Part shown: in pieces, positions 27,358 through 35,480 of the stretch
Position numbering within the stretch: the first letter of the stretch is position 1
Layout: each line of letters opens with the position of its first letter
The notes under the pieces: model-generated
Database searches by the model: none
Told to the model about the DNA's origin: nothing
Seen by the model: only the letters and a program-made list of their open reading frames with translations
NCBI GenBank assembly: GCA_017856455.1
Contig: JAFMEZ010000018.1
Span: forward strand, 1 to 39,095
DNA length: 39,095 nt
Direction of reading: 5' to 3'
Source: Parafilimonas sp.
GTDB taxonomy: Bacteria > Bacteroidota > Bacteroidia > Chitinophagales > Chitinophagaceae
Made by a program: the position numbers and the translations under genes

Positions 27358-29154
27358 CTAAAACATTGTTGAAAACCCTAAATGTATTTTAGACGACTTC
27401 AACTCAAATGATTGCTCATCGGTTCGGCCAATTGCATAAGCAATGGTGAACAAACCGGACTTCGTCATGAAATTCATTCCCAACCCTAGCCCTAATAATT
27501 GCCTGTTTTGTTTGATGCCGATAAGATTTTTTTGGACCAGCGCGGCGTCCATAAATCCAAAAATATTTGAGTCCTTATCCAACAAATAGCGATACTCTAT
27601 AGTTCCAATTGCGAAAGAACTGGCAAATATACTCTCCTCATCAAAGCCTCTTAATGACTTGATTCCCCCTATTTGATACATCTCATTGAGATAAATCTTT
27701 TTACCATACATCCAGCCTGCATTGATCCCTGTCCTTATTGTTGAATATTTGTTGAGTTTATTGAAGCGATTGAGCTGCAACCTAAAATTAGATTGTACAC
27801 TTGAGAGCGGAATTTCATCATACAACTTACTGAAATCATATGGCCGACCATTTGCATCTTCCTTGATTGATAAAATCGCCTGCTGCTTTCTGATTTTTTT
27901 TAATCCTGAACTTGCCTCTACACTCCACTCTGTTCCCTCTACTGGATTCCATCGGTCATCTGTGCTTCGCCAATTCCACTGAATGGCCAATTGAGCGTTG
28001 CTGATGTCTAAATATGACTCAAGACTTTTGGTTGACTTAACAGACTGCGTATCGACAGTCAATACATTGCTAAGCTGCTGTTTTAATTGAAGACGAATCA
28101 ATTGACGTTGATCCAGCTTATACTGTACACCTAAACTCGTAAATAGATTCAAATAACTTGAATCCTTTTTCAAAAGATTGAAATCGATATTAACGCCAAC
28201 ATTGCTTTTAAATACAAATGGTCGCTCAAAATTCAAATGTAACCTAGGCGATTTAATTTGAAGCTGTTGCCAATTCAACACCAGATGCTCACCATTGCCA
28301 AAAGCATTGTTTAGCTCCATGTTACCATCTCCAGTAAACTGTGTTTTACCATCAAGCAATGGATTGGATGGCATGAGTCCGAGTAATAAATCAAAGCGAT
28401 TGCTTTTCTGTGGACTTAAATACAAATTCAAAGTGGCTCCAGACCCATACAGGCCTAGATCCCAGGGCTTGAACTCTCTCACATACCCCAAATCTTCCAG
28501 TCTTTTAGATACTGATTGCAGTACACTGCGTTTATACAATTGATCTTGTTGAATGCCAAGATAACGGGTGAGAAAAGAGGGATTGATATGCATTCTTGCG
28601 TCAACCCTGATGCTGTCAATTTTATACTGTGGACCCTTGTCAATTTTTAATTTTGCATACAAGTGTTTCTCTTTCCAATAACTGCTGTCTAAACGAATTG
28701 AAGCAAAAGGGTAGCCATTTTCTTCTAAGAAATCTAGGTAATTTGATGCCAATGAAACGATAGAAGAAGGCTTAAGTAAACTTTCTTGACCTGGAATTAA
28801 TTTTTCTGCTTTAATACTTAATATATTAGACAGACTAGTGTCTACACTCAAATGACCCCACTGATATTGCTCTCCTAGAAATAATTCTGCAGTGTATTGT
28901 GTTCCTGATTGCAGCAAAGTGTCTACAGATGCCGATAAAAAACCTTTTGACCAAAGCATTTGAAGGCAGTCCACTTTCAAATATTCTTTCAAAGCTGCCT
29001 GATTGGAAAATTCCGCTGATGGTCTGATCAGCTCTTTCAGTGCTTCATTACCTTTGTCTGAGCAAATGATTTTTAATTCCAATTTTTCCTGCGCATACAT
29101 CAATGGTAATGACAAGAAAATAAAAATGAAAATTATTTGAACCCGTTTTAACAT
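27358..29154 (-). CDS. Omp85-superfamily outer-membrane protein (BamA/TamA-like, POTRA plus barrel)
   Basis: The 598-residue protein has a signal peptide ending in MYAQ (about residue 21), a periplasmic part with POTRA-like repeats to about residue 270 (DFLEENGYPFASIRLD, KIDKGPQYKIDSIRVDAR, KRLEDLGYVREFKPWDLG), and a 16-strand-type barrel. The diagnostic Omp85 loop is present as GGIKSLRGFDEESI, followed by SFAIGTIEYRYLL and the strand around IFGFMDAALVQKN. The C-terminus ends in HLGFSTMF. The usual BamA is longer (about 800-900 residues), so this is a shorter paralogue, perhaps TamA-like, and what it inserts or exports is unknown. It is divergent from hemW and precedes the DUF4271 gene. TTG 29157 was rejected in favour of the adjacent ATG 29154. 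Confidence 0.88.
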   Translation of the reverse strand: MLKRVQIIFIFIFLSLPLMYAQEKLELKIICSDKGNEALKELIRPSAEFSNQAALKEYLKVDCLQMLWSKGFLSASVDTLLQSGTQYTAELFLGEQYQWGHLSVDTSLSNILSIKAEKLIPGQESLLKPSSIVSLASNYLDFLEENGYPFASIRLDSSYWKEKHLYAKLKIDKGPQYKIDSIRVDARMHINPSFLTRYLGIQQDQLYKRSVLQSVSKRLEDLGYVREFKPWDLGLYGSGATLNLYLSPQKSNRFDLLLGLMPSNPLLDGKTQFTGDGNMELNNAFGNGEHLVLNWQQLQIKSPRLHLNFERPFVFKSNVGVNIDFNLLKKDSSYLNLFTSLGVQYKLDQRQLIRLQLKQQLSNVLTVDTQSVKSTKSLESYLDISNAQLAIQWNWRSTDDRWNPVEGTEWSVEASSGLKKIRKQQAILSIKEDANGRPYDFSKLYDEIPLSSVQSNFRLQLNRFNKLNKYSTIRTGINAGWMYGKKIYLNEMYQIGGIKSLRGFDEESIFASSFAIGTIEYRYLLDKDSNIFGFMDAALVQKNLIGIKQNRQLLGLGLGMNFMTKSGLFTIAYAIGRTDEQSFELKSSKIHLGFSTMF

Positions 29155-29162
29155 CAATCATA

Positions 29163-29170
29163 CAAATCTA
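29163..29170 (-). promoter_or_regulatory. -7 promoter element (TAGATTTG) of the Omp85-type gene
   Basis: TAGATTTG on the minus strand matches TAnnTTTG and ends 8 bases before the ATG at 29154, predicting a 5' leader of about four bases. The hemW start codon lies only 22 bases away on the other strand. Confidence 0.6.
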
Positions 29171-29191
29171 CACGCTTCATCTTTAAAGAAC

Positions 29192-30316
29192 ATGGCTGGC
29201 ATCTATATACATATACCTTTTTGTAAACAAGCCTGTCATTATTGCAATTTTCATTTCTCTACCAGCAATGACTATCGTGAGAGAATGGTCCAAGCACTGA
29301 TCAAAGAATTAGAGATGAGAAAAGATGAGTTAAAGGAACCTATTGAAACCATTTATCTGGGTGGAGGAACGCCGTCAATTATTGAATCTGCTCAAACCGA
29401 TTCATTGATCCAGGCAGTCATAAAGCACTACGCTGTAAATAATACCCCTGAGATAACCCTGGAAGCCAATCCTGATGACATTACTACCATTAAAGCCAGA
29501 GATTGGAAATCAATGGGGATCAACAGATTTAGCATCGGCATACAATCATTCTCAAATACACACCTACAATGGATGAACAGGGCCCACAATGCCAAGCAAT
29601 CAATTGATTGTATTGATACGATTCGATCAGTGGGATTCGAAAATTTTAGTATTGATCTGATTTATGGAACACCCGGACAAACCATCTCTGATTGGGAACA
29701 TGATCTTGGTATCGCCATCAACCAAAAAATTTCTCACTTATCCTGCTATGCACTGACGATTGAAGAGGAAAGTCCATTGTTTCATCTGATCAAAAAAGGA
29801 GCAAAACAACAAACCAGCAGCGACCTGCAATCCGAACAGTTTAATTCACTTGTTAAGATGACAAAATCAGCAGGATACCGTCATTATGAAATTTCAAATT
29901 TCGCATTACCAGGCATGGAAAGCAAACACAATAGTGCATATTGGAATGGTTCACCCTATTTAGGCATTGGACCATCTGCACATTCTTTTCATCATCAAAT
30001 GAGGAGTTGGAATATCTCCAATAATATGAAATACATGCAAGCCATCGAAAACAATCAGCGGCCAGCAGAACAAGAGTTGTTAACTGAGATTGACGCATTG
30101 AATGAATATATAATGACCAAATTGCGTTTGGACACTGGTATCATTGCTGAAGAACTAAAAATGAATTGGGGGATAGGTCAATTATCGAGAATTGAAAAAA
30201 CAATCAGTCGGTATGTAGACGATCAAAAGGTTGAACGCACCAATAGTGGATGGAGACTGACAGATAAAGGAAAATTCTTTGCGGATGGAGTTGCAGCAGA
30301 TTTATTTCTGGTCTAA
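29192..30316 (+). CDS. hemW: Radical SAM heme chaperone HemW
   Basis: HemW binds heme and a 4Fe-4S cluster and is thought to deliver heme to target proteins. The 374-residue product opens with GIYIHIPFCKQACHYCNF, where Cys11, Cys15 and Cys18 form the CX3CX2C cluster site. The residue after the third Cys is followed by Phe instead of the extra Cys of HemN, which separates it from coproporphyrinogen oxidase. Further motifs are IYLGGGTPSII, EANPDDIT, INRFSIGIQSFSNTHLQWMN and SIDLIYGTPGQT, and a HemN C-terminal region with NEYIMTKLRLDTGI. The gene is divergent from the Omp85-type gene and its 3' end overlaps gpsA by 4 bases. Confidence 0.93.
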   Translation: MAGIYIHIPFCKQACHYCNFHFSTSNDYRERMVQALIKELEMRKDELKEPIETIYLGGGTPSIIESAQTDSLIQAVIKHYAVNNTPEITLEANPDDITTIKARDWKSMGINRFSIGIQSFSNTHLQWMNRAHNAKQSIDCIDTIRSVGFENFSIDLIYGTPGQTISDWEHDLGIAINQKISHLSCYALTIEEESPLFHLIKKGAKQQTSSDLQSEQFNSLVKMTKSAGYRHYEISNFALPGMESKHNSAYWNGSPYLGIGPSAHSFHHQMRSWNISNNMKYMQAIENNQRPAEQELLTEIDALNEYIMTKLRLDTGIIAEELKMNWGIGQLSRIEKTISRYVDDQKVERTNSGWRLTDKGKFFADGVAADLFLV

Positions 30317-31299
30317 AACAGTTGCTGCTCTAATGCTTCAAAAGCATGAGCAGGATCCAACCCCTTCCATAAAATTTCAAATATTGTATTTGCAATTGGC
30401 ATCTTTGCTTCAACTGTACGGTTGATTTCCATCATTGCATTAGATGCAGGATATCCTTCTGCAACCATCTGCATTGAAATTTTAGCAGCTTCAACACTGT
30501 ATCCCTTTCCAATCATATTTCCAAATGCCCGATTTCGACTGAATAACGAATAACAGGTAACCAATAGATCGCCTAAATAAACCGATGCAGCATAATTGAT
30601 GTTTTGTTGACGGGCAACAGATTGAAGAAAATGCTTCATTTCTCCAGCGGCATTGGCAATGAAAACACTTTGAAAATTATCGCCATAACCTAAACCATTG
30701 GCAATACCTGTTCCTAATGCATAAACATTTTTAAGCACTGCTGCATATTGTACCCCATCTACATCATCACTCAGAATGGTATTGATAAAAGGAGTTTTGA
30801 AGGCACCGGCAATTTCATTTCTCTTGGCAGTATCGATTCCAGCAAAAGTCAAATATGAAAGTTTTTCTGCTGCTACTTCTTCAGCATGACACGGTCCCAT
30901 GATGGCAACAAACTGCGCTTCTTTTAATCCCTTTAATTTCAGCCATTGATTAAACAGCAAGTTGCTTTCGGGCAATATTCCTTTTACAGCTGAAATAATA
31001 GTATGCTTTTCATGCAAAAGGGAAATATTTGGATTGATATAATCCAATACATAAGCAGAGGGCACAGCAAATAAAATATTATCTGTCTGTTGAAAAACAT
31101 CTGCAGATGAAGTAGTTAGTGTTAATTGATCGTTGGAAAAATAAACGGAACTGAGGTACTTGGGATTATGATGTCTGGACTGGATATGATGAGCAATTTT
31201 CTCAGAGCGAACACACCAAATAACATGATGACCATTGTCGGTCAGAATCTTTACAAGGGCTGTTCCCCAACTTCCACTACCTATGACACCGAATTTCAT
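30313..31299 (-). CDS. gpsA: NAD(P)-dependent glycerol-3-phosphate dehydrogenase
   Basis: GpsA reduces dihydroxyacetone phosphate to sn-glycerol 3-phosphate, the backbone of phospholipids. The 328-residue product has the N-terminal dinucleotide-binding GVIGSGSWGTALVKIL (residues 4-19), FAVPSAYV, SAVKGILPESN and GPCHAEEVA, and the catalytic Lys in AAVLKNVYALGTGIANGLGY. The C-terminal helical domain contains SRNRAFGNMIGKG and MVAEGYPASNAMMEI. It is preceded by an exact -7 element only four bases from the ATG. The gene lies 30 bases after the efflux adaptor gene on the same strand, but its own promoter suggests separate control. Confidence 0.97.
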   Translation of the reverse strand: MKFGVIGSGSWGTALVKILTDNGHHVIWCVRSEKIAHHIQSRHHNPKYLSSVYFSNDQLTLTTSSADVFQQTDNILFAVPSAYVLDYINPNISLLHEKHTIISAVKGILPESNLLFNQWLKLKGLKEAQFVAIMGPCHAEEVAAEKLSYLTFAGIDTAKRNEIAGAFKTPFINTILSDDVDGVQYAAVLKNVYALGTGIANGLGYGDNFQSVFIANAAGEMKHFLQSVARQQNINYAASVYLGDLLVTCYSLFSRNRAFGNMIGKGYSVEAAKISMQMVAEGYPASNAMMEINRTVEAKMPIANTIFEILWKGLDPAHAFEALEQQLF

Positions 31300-31303
31300 G
31301 GCG

Positions 31304-31311
31304 CAAAGGTA
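31304..31311 (-). promoter_or_regulatory. -7 promoter element (TACCTTTG) of gpsA, predicts a leaderless mRNA
   Basis: TACCTTTG on the minus strand is followed by CGCC and then the gpsA ATG at 31299. With the usual distance between the element and the transcription start, the mRNA would begin at the start codon. The element lies in the 30-base gap after the adaptor gene. Confidence 0.6.
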
Positions 31312-31329
31312 GTGGATTCGAGAGCGAGA

Positions 31330-32718
31330 TTATTTTTTGACTTCAAACAATTGATCCTTTGGAACAACTGTTACTTTCATTCCCTCACGGAGTGTTTTGC
31401 TTACGATACTATAAGGACCAACAACTACCTCATCACCTGCTTTGAGTCCTTCAATCACTTCAATATTATTGATATCCTGTATAGATGTTTTAACCTTAAC
31501 CCTCTTTACAGTTTTATCTTTTTGAACAACAAATACAACTTCATCAATTTCATCAAGATTTTTCACAGGAGCTTCACCTCCAGCACCACTCTCAGCTGGT
31601 TTCTCTTCTTTTTTAGATGCCTTTGCAGTTTTACCCACTGATAAGGTATCAGAACGATCTCTAGTTGTTACTGCATTGATTGGAACAGATAGCACATTGC
31701 TATGACGATTGGTTTGGATATCAGCATTTGCACTCATTCCAGGTCTGAATGGGAAACTATTTGACTTGTTTGGATCTATTAAATCTGAATATGAGTTTGG
31801 ATCAAGTCTGATACGCACTTCATAATTGGTAACATCATTTGAGGTGGTGATGGTTGTTCCGCCTGTACCTCTGCTTGTACTTGAAATTTGCGTAACCACG
31901 CCTTTGAACTTTCTATTGTTATATGCATCCACTTCAATCAATGCAGTATCGCCAATCGAAACTTTTGGAATATCATTCTCACCAACATCAACCCTTACTT
32001 CTATCACACGCATATCTGCTATACGCATCATTTCAGTACCGGCCATCATTGAGTTACCTACTACCCTTTCACCTTTTTTTACATTTAGTAATGAAACAAT
32101 TCCGTTCATTGGTGCAACCAAACTTGTTCTTCCCAAGTTTTTATTGGCAGTCTGTAAACTAGCTCTTGCACTTGCCACTGAAGCCTGTACACTTCTGATG
32201 GATTGAGTAGCTGCGCTATAATCAGCCTTTGCAGTCAAATATGAATTCTCTGATTGCTCAAATTCTAATTTCGAAATAACCTTTTCAGCATAAAGCTGTT
32301 TCTGACGCAGATATTGTCTCTCCGCCTGATCCATTCTTGCTTTGAAAGATGCAAGTGAAGCAGTTACATTCTCAACCTGTGCCATTTGCTGTGCAACTCC
32401 TGCTGCAGCCTGATCTCTTTGTGTTGCATAAATATCTGCATACACTGTTGCCAACAATTGACCTTTGGTTACACTGTCACCTTCCTTCACATTCAATTGC
32501 ATGATTTCACCTGAAACGTCGGGACTGATTTTCACCTCAATCTCTGGATAAACTTTCCCACTGGCAGTAACAACTTCAATAATGTCTTTCATGGCAACTT
32601 TCTCAACGGAAACTTTTGTACCCTCTTCTTTTCCAATTACACCTGTCTTTTTTAAGATAAGCAGTGTAACAACCACCACAACGATTCCTGAAATGATCCA
32701 AATTAATTTCTTATTCAT
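31330..32718 (-). CDS. HlyD/MacA-type periplasmic adaptor of an efflux or secretion system
   Basis: The 462-residue protein joins an inner-membrane transporter to an outer-membrane channel. It has one N-terminal membrane span (about residues 5-22), a first lipoyl half (VKISPDVSGEIMQLNVKEGD), a long alpha-hairpin rich in Ala and Gln with RQKQLYAEKVISKLEFEQSE, the second lipoyl half (TSLVAPMNGIVSLLNVKKGE), and beta-barrel and membrane-proximal parts (MRVIEVRVDVGENDIPKVSI, then NADIQTNRHSNVLSVPINAV). A polar Lys/Glu/Gly-rich insertion lies near residue 370. It follows the TolC-type gene after 19 bases. No inner-membrane ABC or RND pump is encoded next to it here. ATG 32718 replaces the upstream TTG 32736. 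Confidence 0.93.
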   Translation of the reverse strand: MNKKLIWIISGIVVVVVTLLILKKTGVIGKEEGTKVSVEKVAMKDIIEVVTASGKVYPEIEVKISPDVSGEIMQLNVKEGDSVTKGQLLATVYADIYATQRDQAAAGVAQQMAQVENVTASLASFKARMDQAERQYLRQKQLYAEKVISKLEFEQSENSYLTAKADYSAATQSIRSVQASVASARASLQTANKNLGRTSLVAPMNGIVSLLNVKKGERVVGNSMMAGTEMMRIADMRVIEVRVDVGENDIPKVSIGDTALIEVDAYNNRKFKGVVTQISSTSRGTGGTTITTSNDVTNYEVRIRLDPNSYSDLIDPNKSNSFPFRPGMSANADIQTNRHSNVLSVPINAVTTRDRSDTLSVGKTAKASKKEEKPAESGAGGEAPVKNLDEIDEVVFVVQKDKTVKRVKVKTSIQDINNIEVIEGLKAGDEVVVGPYSIVSKTLREGMKVTVVPKDQLFEVKK

Positions 32719-32737
32719 CTTGTGTATATATTTCAAT

Positions 32738-34198
32738 TTATAATTTGATTCCTTGTCCTTTGTAAAATTCTAGCACTTTCATTCTGAAAATGTATTCATA
32801 TTGTGCTACAACTTTGTCCACTTTAGCTCTGGTAAGGTTATTTTGGTTGGTTAACCACTCAATCGTCTGCATCACCCCAACATCATAACGCTTTGTTGCC
32901 AATTCAAATGATCTCATGGCAGTTGACAAAGCTTTTTCTCTTGCTAAAAATGTTTGATGTGCTCCAGTTGCTGAATAGTAAGCAGTATAAACATCCTGCT
33001 TCAACTGAATTTTATCCCGGTCAATATTCAATTCACTTCTCTTAATATCCAACCTTGCTCTATCGGCATTCGCTTTTGCAGCACCACCATTGAATATTGG
33101 AATATTGAGAGAAAGTCCAATACCCTGACCAAACTGATCTCTCAATTGCTTACCATATCCATCCCAGTACTGACTAAAATTTCTCTTTGAAAAATTGAAT
33201 GAATAAGTTGGCGCATAAACGGGGAAAACACCTGTTCCTGTTTTAGCATATGCCCCTGTAGCTTGTTCGCCAGTTATCTGTGCACCAGATGACATCTTTA
33301 AAAACTGATTAAAATTTGAAGCCAATTGGCCAAACATGGAGAGACTGGGTTTCATTTGTGCGATTGCTGCATCCAGCCCTTTTTCAGAAGCTTGCTTTCT
33401 TAGATCATTTACTTTTATCTGTGGTTGAGTCTTTAAAGCGATTTCGAAAATATCATCTGGACGAATACCAAGAATATTTTCAATAGGAATTTGATCCACC
33501 GCAGGAATGACCAACTCAAAAGCTTTATCCGCGGGAAGTGTCAAAATTGATTTCAATGAAAGCTTATCCAACTCTGCTTGTGACCTTGCTTGAACGAGCG
33601 TAGCACTGTCTCTTGCAAGCGTTGCCTCCAATTCTGCTGCATTCAACTCTGGCAGACTTCCAGCATCAACAAGCTTTCTGGTATTTCTATATTGTGCACG
33701 GGTTTGCTCCAATACAATTTTTGCAATCTCAACTTGCTCATAACTTAACAATGCTCTTAAATAGAGCTGTGCAATATTGAGCCCGATATCATTTTTGATT
33801 CGCTCAATATTCAATTTGTCTGCTTCATAGGTTAGCTCATTAGAAGCCTGTGTATTTTTAAGTCTGTTGAAATTGTAAAGCAACACATTTGAAGAAACCG
33901 ACATTTGCTGAAACATCGCTGAACGATCTGTATAAACGTTCGTTGTCCTGTCTAATGTTCTACCAAATGAGAATCCATGTGTCAGACCGTATGATAAACT
34001 TGGAATACGTTGTAAAGTTGATTGGTTGAAACTGATTTCAGAAGATTGGGCCTGAACTTCTGCCTGTCTTACATTAATATTGTTTTTCAGTCCATATTCA
34101 ACACAACGTCTTAAATCCCACTTGTCATCTTGCGCTTTTGCAGCCAAAAACGTTGATACTGAAAGCAATATGAATAAAAATCTCGCAAACATACTCAT
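32738..34198 (-). CDS. TolC-family outer-membrane channel protein
   Basis: The 486-residue protein has a signal peptide ending in AKAQ near residue 22 and the two-fold repeat of TolC proteins: each half has long helices flanking short strands, with WDLRRCVEYGLKNNINVRQA at the start, QASNELTYEADKLNIERIKN, then GIGLSLNIPIFNGGAAKANA opening the second half and a C-terminal LTRAKVDKVVAQYEYIFR helix. The IPIFNGG turn is a family signature. The gene precedes the adaptor gene and forms its natural partner as the outer-membrane exit duct. Two adjacent ATG codons (34198 and 34192) are possible; a TTG at 34201 was rejected. An inverted repeat lies 14 bases upstream. Confidence 0.93.
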   Translation of the reverse strand: MSMFARFLFILLSVSTFLAAKAQDDKWDLRRCVEYGLKNNINVRQAEVQAQSSEISFNQSTLQRIPSLSYGLTHGFSFGRTLDRTTNVYTDRSAMFQQMSVSSNVLLYNFNRLKNTQASNELTYEADKLNIERIKNDIGLNIAQLYLRALLSYEQVEIAKIVLEQTRAQYRNTRKLVDAGSLPELNAAELEATLARDSATLVQARSQAELDKLSLKSILTLPADKAFELVIPAVDQIPIENILGIRPDDIFEIALKTQPQIKVNDLRKQASEKGLDAAIAQMKPSLSMFGQLASNFNQFLKMSSGAQITGEQATGAYAKTGTGVFPVYAPTYSFNFSKRNFSQYWDGYGKQLRDQFGQGIGLSLNIPIFNGGAAKANADRARLDIKRSELNIDRDKIQLKQDVYTAYYSATGAHQTFLAREKALSTAMRSFELATKRYDVGVMQTIEWLTNQNNLTRAKVDKVVAQYEYIFRMKVLEFYKGQGIKL

Positions 34199-34211
34199 CA
34201 ATTGATTGATT

Positions 34212-34234
34212 TGTACCGAAAAAACTTCGATACA
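34212..34234. promoter_or_regulatory. Inverted repeat in front of the TolC-type gene, possible operator
   Basis: TGTACCGAA (34212-34220) and TTCGATACA (34226-34234) form a 9-base inverted repeat with one imperfect pair and a 5-base spacer. It starts 14 bases upstream of the TolC-type ATG, in the 97-base gap after the MetC-like gene. Size, symmetry and position fit a repressor operator of the TetR type often found before efflux operons; on RNA it could also form a hairpin. No regulator gene is adjacent. Confidence 0.45.
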
Positions 34235-34295
34235 GTTTGCAAAGATTGAACTAAATGAGGGATTATCAAAATCACTCGTCCCTTGAAACGACCGC

Positions 34296-35480
34296 TTACA
34301 AAGAACCTATTCCGTTGAAGCCTTCTGCGAGATCATTGATAAGAAAATCGGCTTCTTCCAGTCCGATGTATAATCGAATCAGCCTGTGGACGGGATCCTT
34401 TGGATTAAAATCTGCTTTTGCCATACCTGCACACTTGGGTATGATCAGCGATTCATGTCCGCCCCAACTGACTGCCATTCGGAAACATTTCATGCCATTG
34501 CAGAATTTTTCAATTTCTTCTACATTTTGCGCTTTGATATAAAAAGACAACAATCCAAATGCCTTCTTCATTTGTTTTTTGGCGAGATCATATTGAGGGA
34601 AACTTGGATCATGAGGAAATATAATACGCTCTACTCTATCTTGTTTTTTTAGAAATTCAAGTACTTTTTGCGTTGTATGATCTATTCGATCTAATCTTGC
34701 AGGTAAGGTTCTCAATCCCCTCAACAATAACCATGCGTTCATGGGTTGAATTCCACTTCCCACTGCCAAATATTCGCTTTTGAAAATTCTTTGCATCATT
34801 TGATGTGACCCAGTCAATACCCCTCCAAGCGTATCACTGTGTCCACCTATATATTTAGTGGCAGTTTGCATGACGATATCAATACCGTGTTCAATGGGAC
34901 GTTGATACAATGGTGTGCAATAAGTATTGTCAATCATGGTAATAATTCCTCGCTGCTTTGCAAATGAAGCAATTGCAGTGAGGTCTTGAATATCCAAGAA
35001 CCAAGAATTTGGTGATTCTAAAAATATCAACGTTGTGTTTTGCTGAACATGTGAGAGGAATTTTTCTGTATCCGTGCCATCAGCATATGTAACTGTTACC
35101 CCAAATCTGGATAGTATCTGATCAAAAGTATGGATGGTCCAACTGTATGGATGATGAACAGATAATATATGATCGCCCGATTTAACATTAGCAAAGATGC
35201 CAGCAAAAACTGCTGCAGATCCCGAGTTAAAAATCAATGCATCCTCTGCACTGTCCAAAGCTGCCAGTTTTTTTCGAAGGATATCTACTGTTGGATTAAT
35301 GCCTCTGCTGTATATATAGGAAGCCATTTCATCTTTGAAAGCATTTCGCATGTCTTCAACTGTTTCAAAACGGAAATTGCTTGTTTGGATAATGGGTGGA
35401 GCAATGGCATTAAAATAGGTTGAATGATCTTCACCGAGGTGATTGATGATGTATGATAGATCTTCATTATTTGGCTTCAT
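34296..35480 (-). CDS. MetC-like PLP-dependent transsulfuration enzyme (cystathionine beta-lyase type)
   Basis: This 394-residue enzyme belongs to the Cys/Met-metabolism PLP family. It has the YSRGINPTVDILRKKLAALD segment, IFNSGSAAVFAGIFA as phosphate-binding region, LESPNSWFLDIQDL, MIDNTYCTPLYQRP with the PLP-contacting Asp, and TATKYIGGHSDTLGG, whose Lys forms the internal aldimine. The C-terminal SWGGHESLIIPKC and RLIRLYIGLEEADFLINDL match cystathionine beta-lyases of the MetC type more than gamma-synthases. The expected reaction is cleavage of cystathionine, or a related cysteine desulfhydrase or methionine-lyase activity. Its start overlaps the permease gene by 14 bases, which suggests that the permease imports its substrate. 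Confidence 0.9.
   Translation of the reverse strand: MKPNNEDLSYIINHLGEDHSTYFNAIAPPIIQTSNFRFETVEDMRNAFKDEMASYIYSRGINPTVDILRKKLAALDSAEDALIFNSGSAAVFAGIFANVKSGDHILSVHHPYSWTIHTFDQILSRFGVTVTYADGTDTEKFLSHVQQNTTLIFLESPNSWFLDIQDLTAIASFAKQRGIITMIDNTYCTPLYQRPIEHGIDIVMQTATKYIGGHSDTLGGVLTGSHQMMQRIFKSEYLAVGSGIQPMNAWLLLRGLRTLPARLDRIDHTTQKVLEFLKKQDRVERIIFPHDPSFPQYDLAKKQMKKAFGLLSFYIKAQNVEEIEKFCNGMKCFRMAVSWGGHESLIIPKCAGMAKADFNPKDPVHRLIRLYIGLEEADFLINDLAEGFNGIGSL

Noticed and set aside
31126-31641. 171-codon open frame on plus strand across the gpsA/adaptor junction
   Set aside because: It lies antisense to two well-supported genes, its product has no recognisable domain, and it is rich in Phe/Asn/Ser as expected for a reversed AT-rich coding strand.
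31826-32206. 126-codon plus-strand open frame within the adaptor gene
   Set aside because: It is antisense to the lipoyl and hairpin regions of the HlyD-type protein and shows only low-complexity Pro/Thr/Leu sequence.
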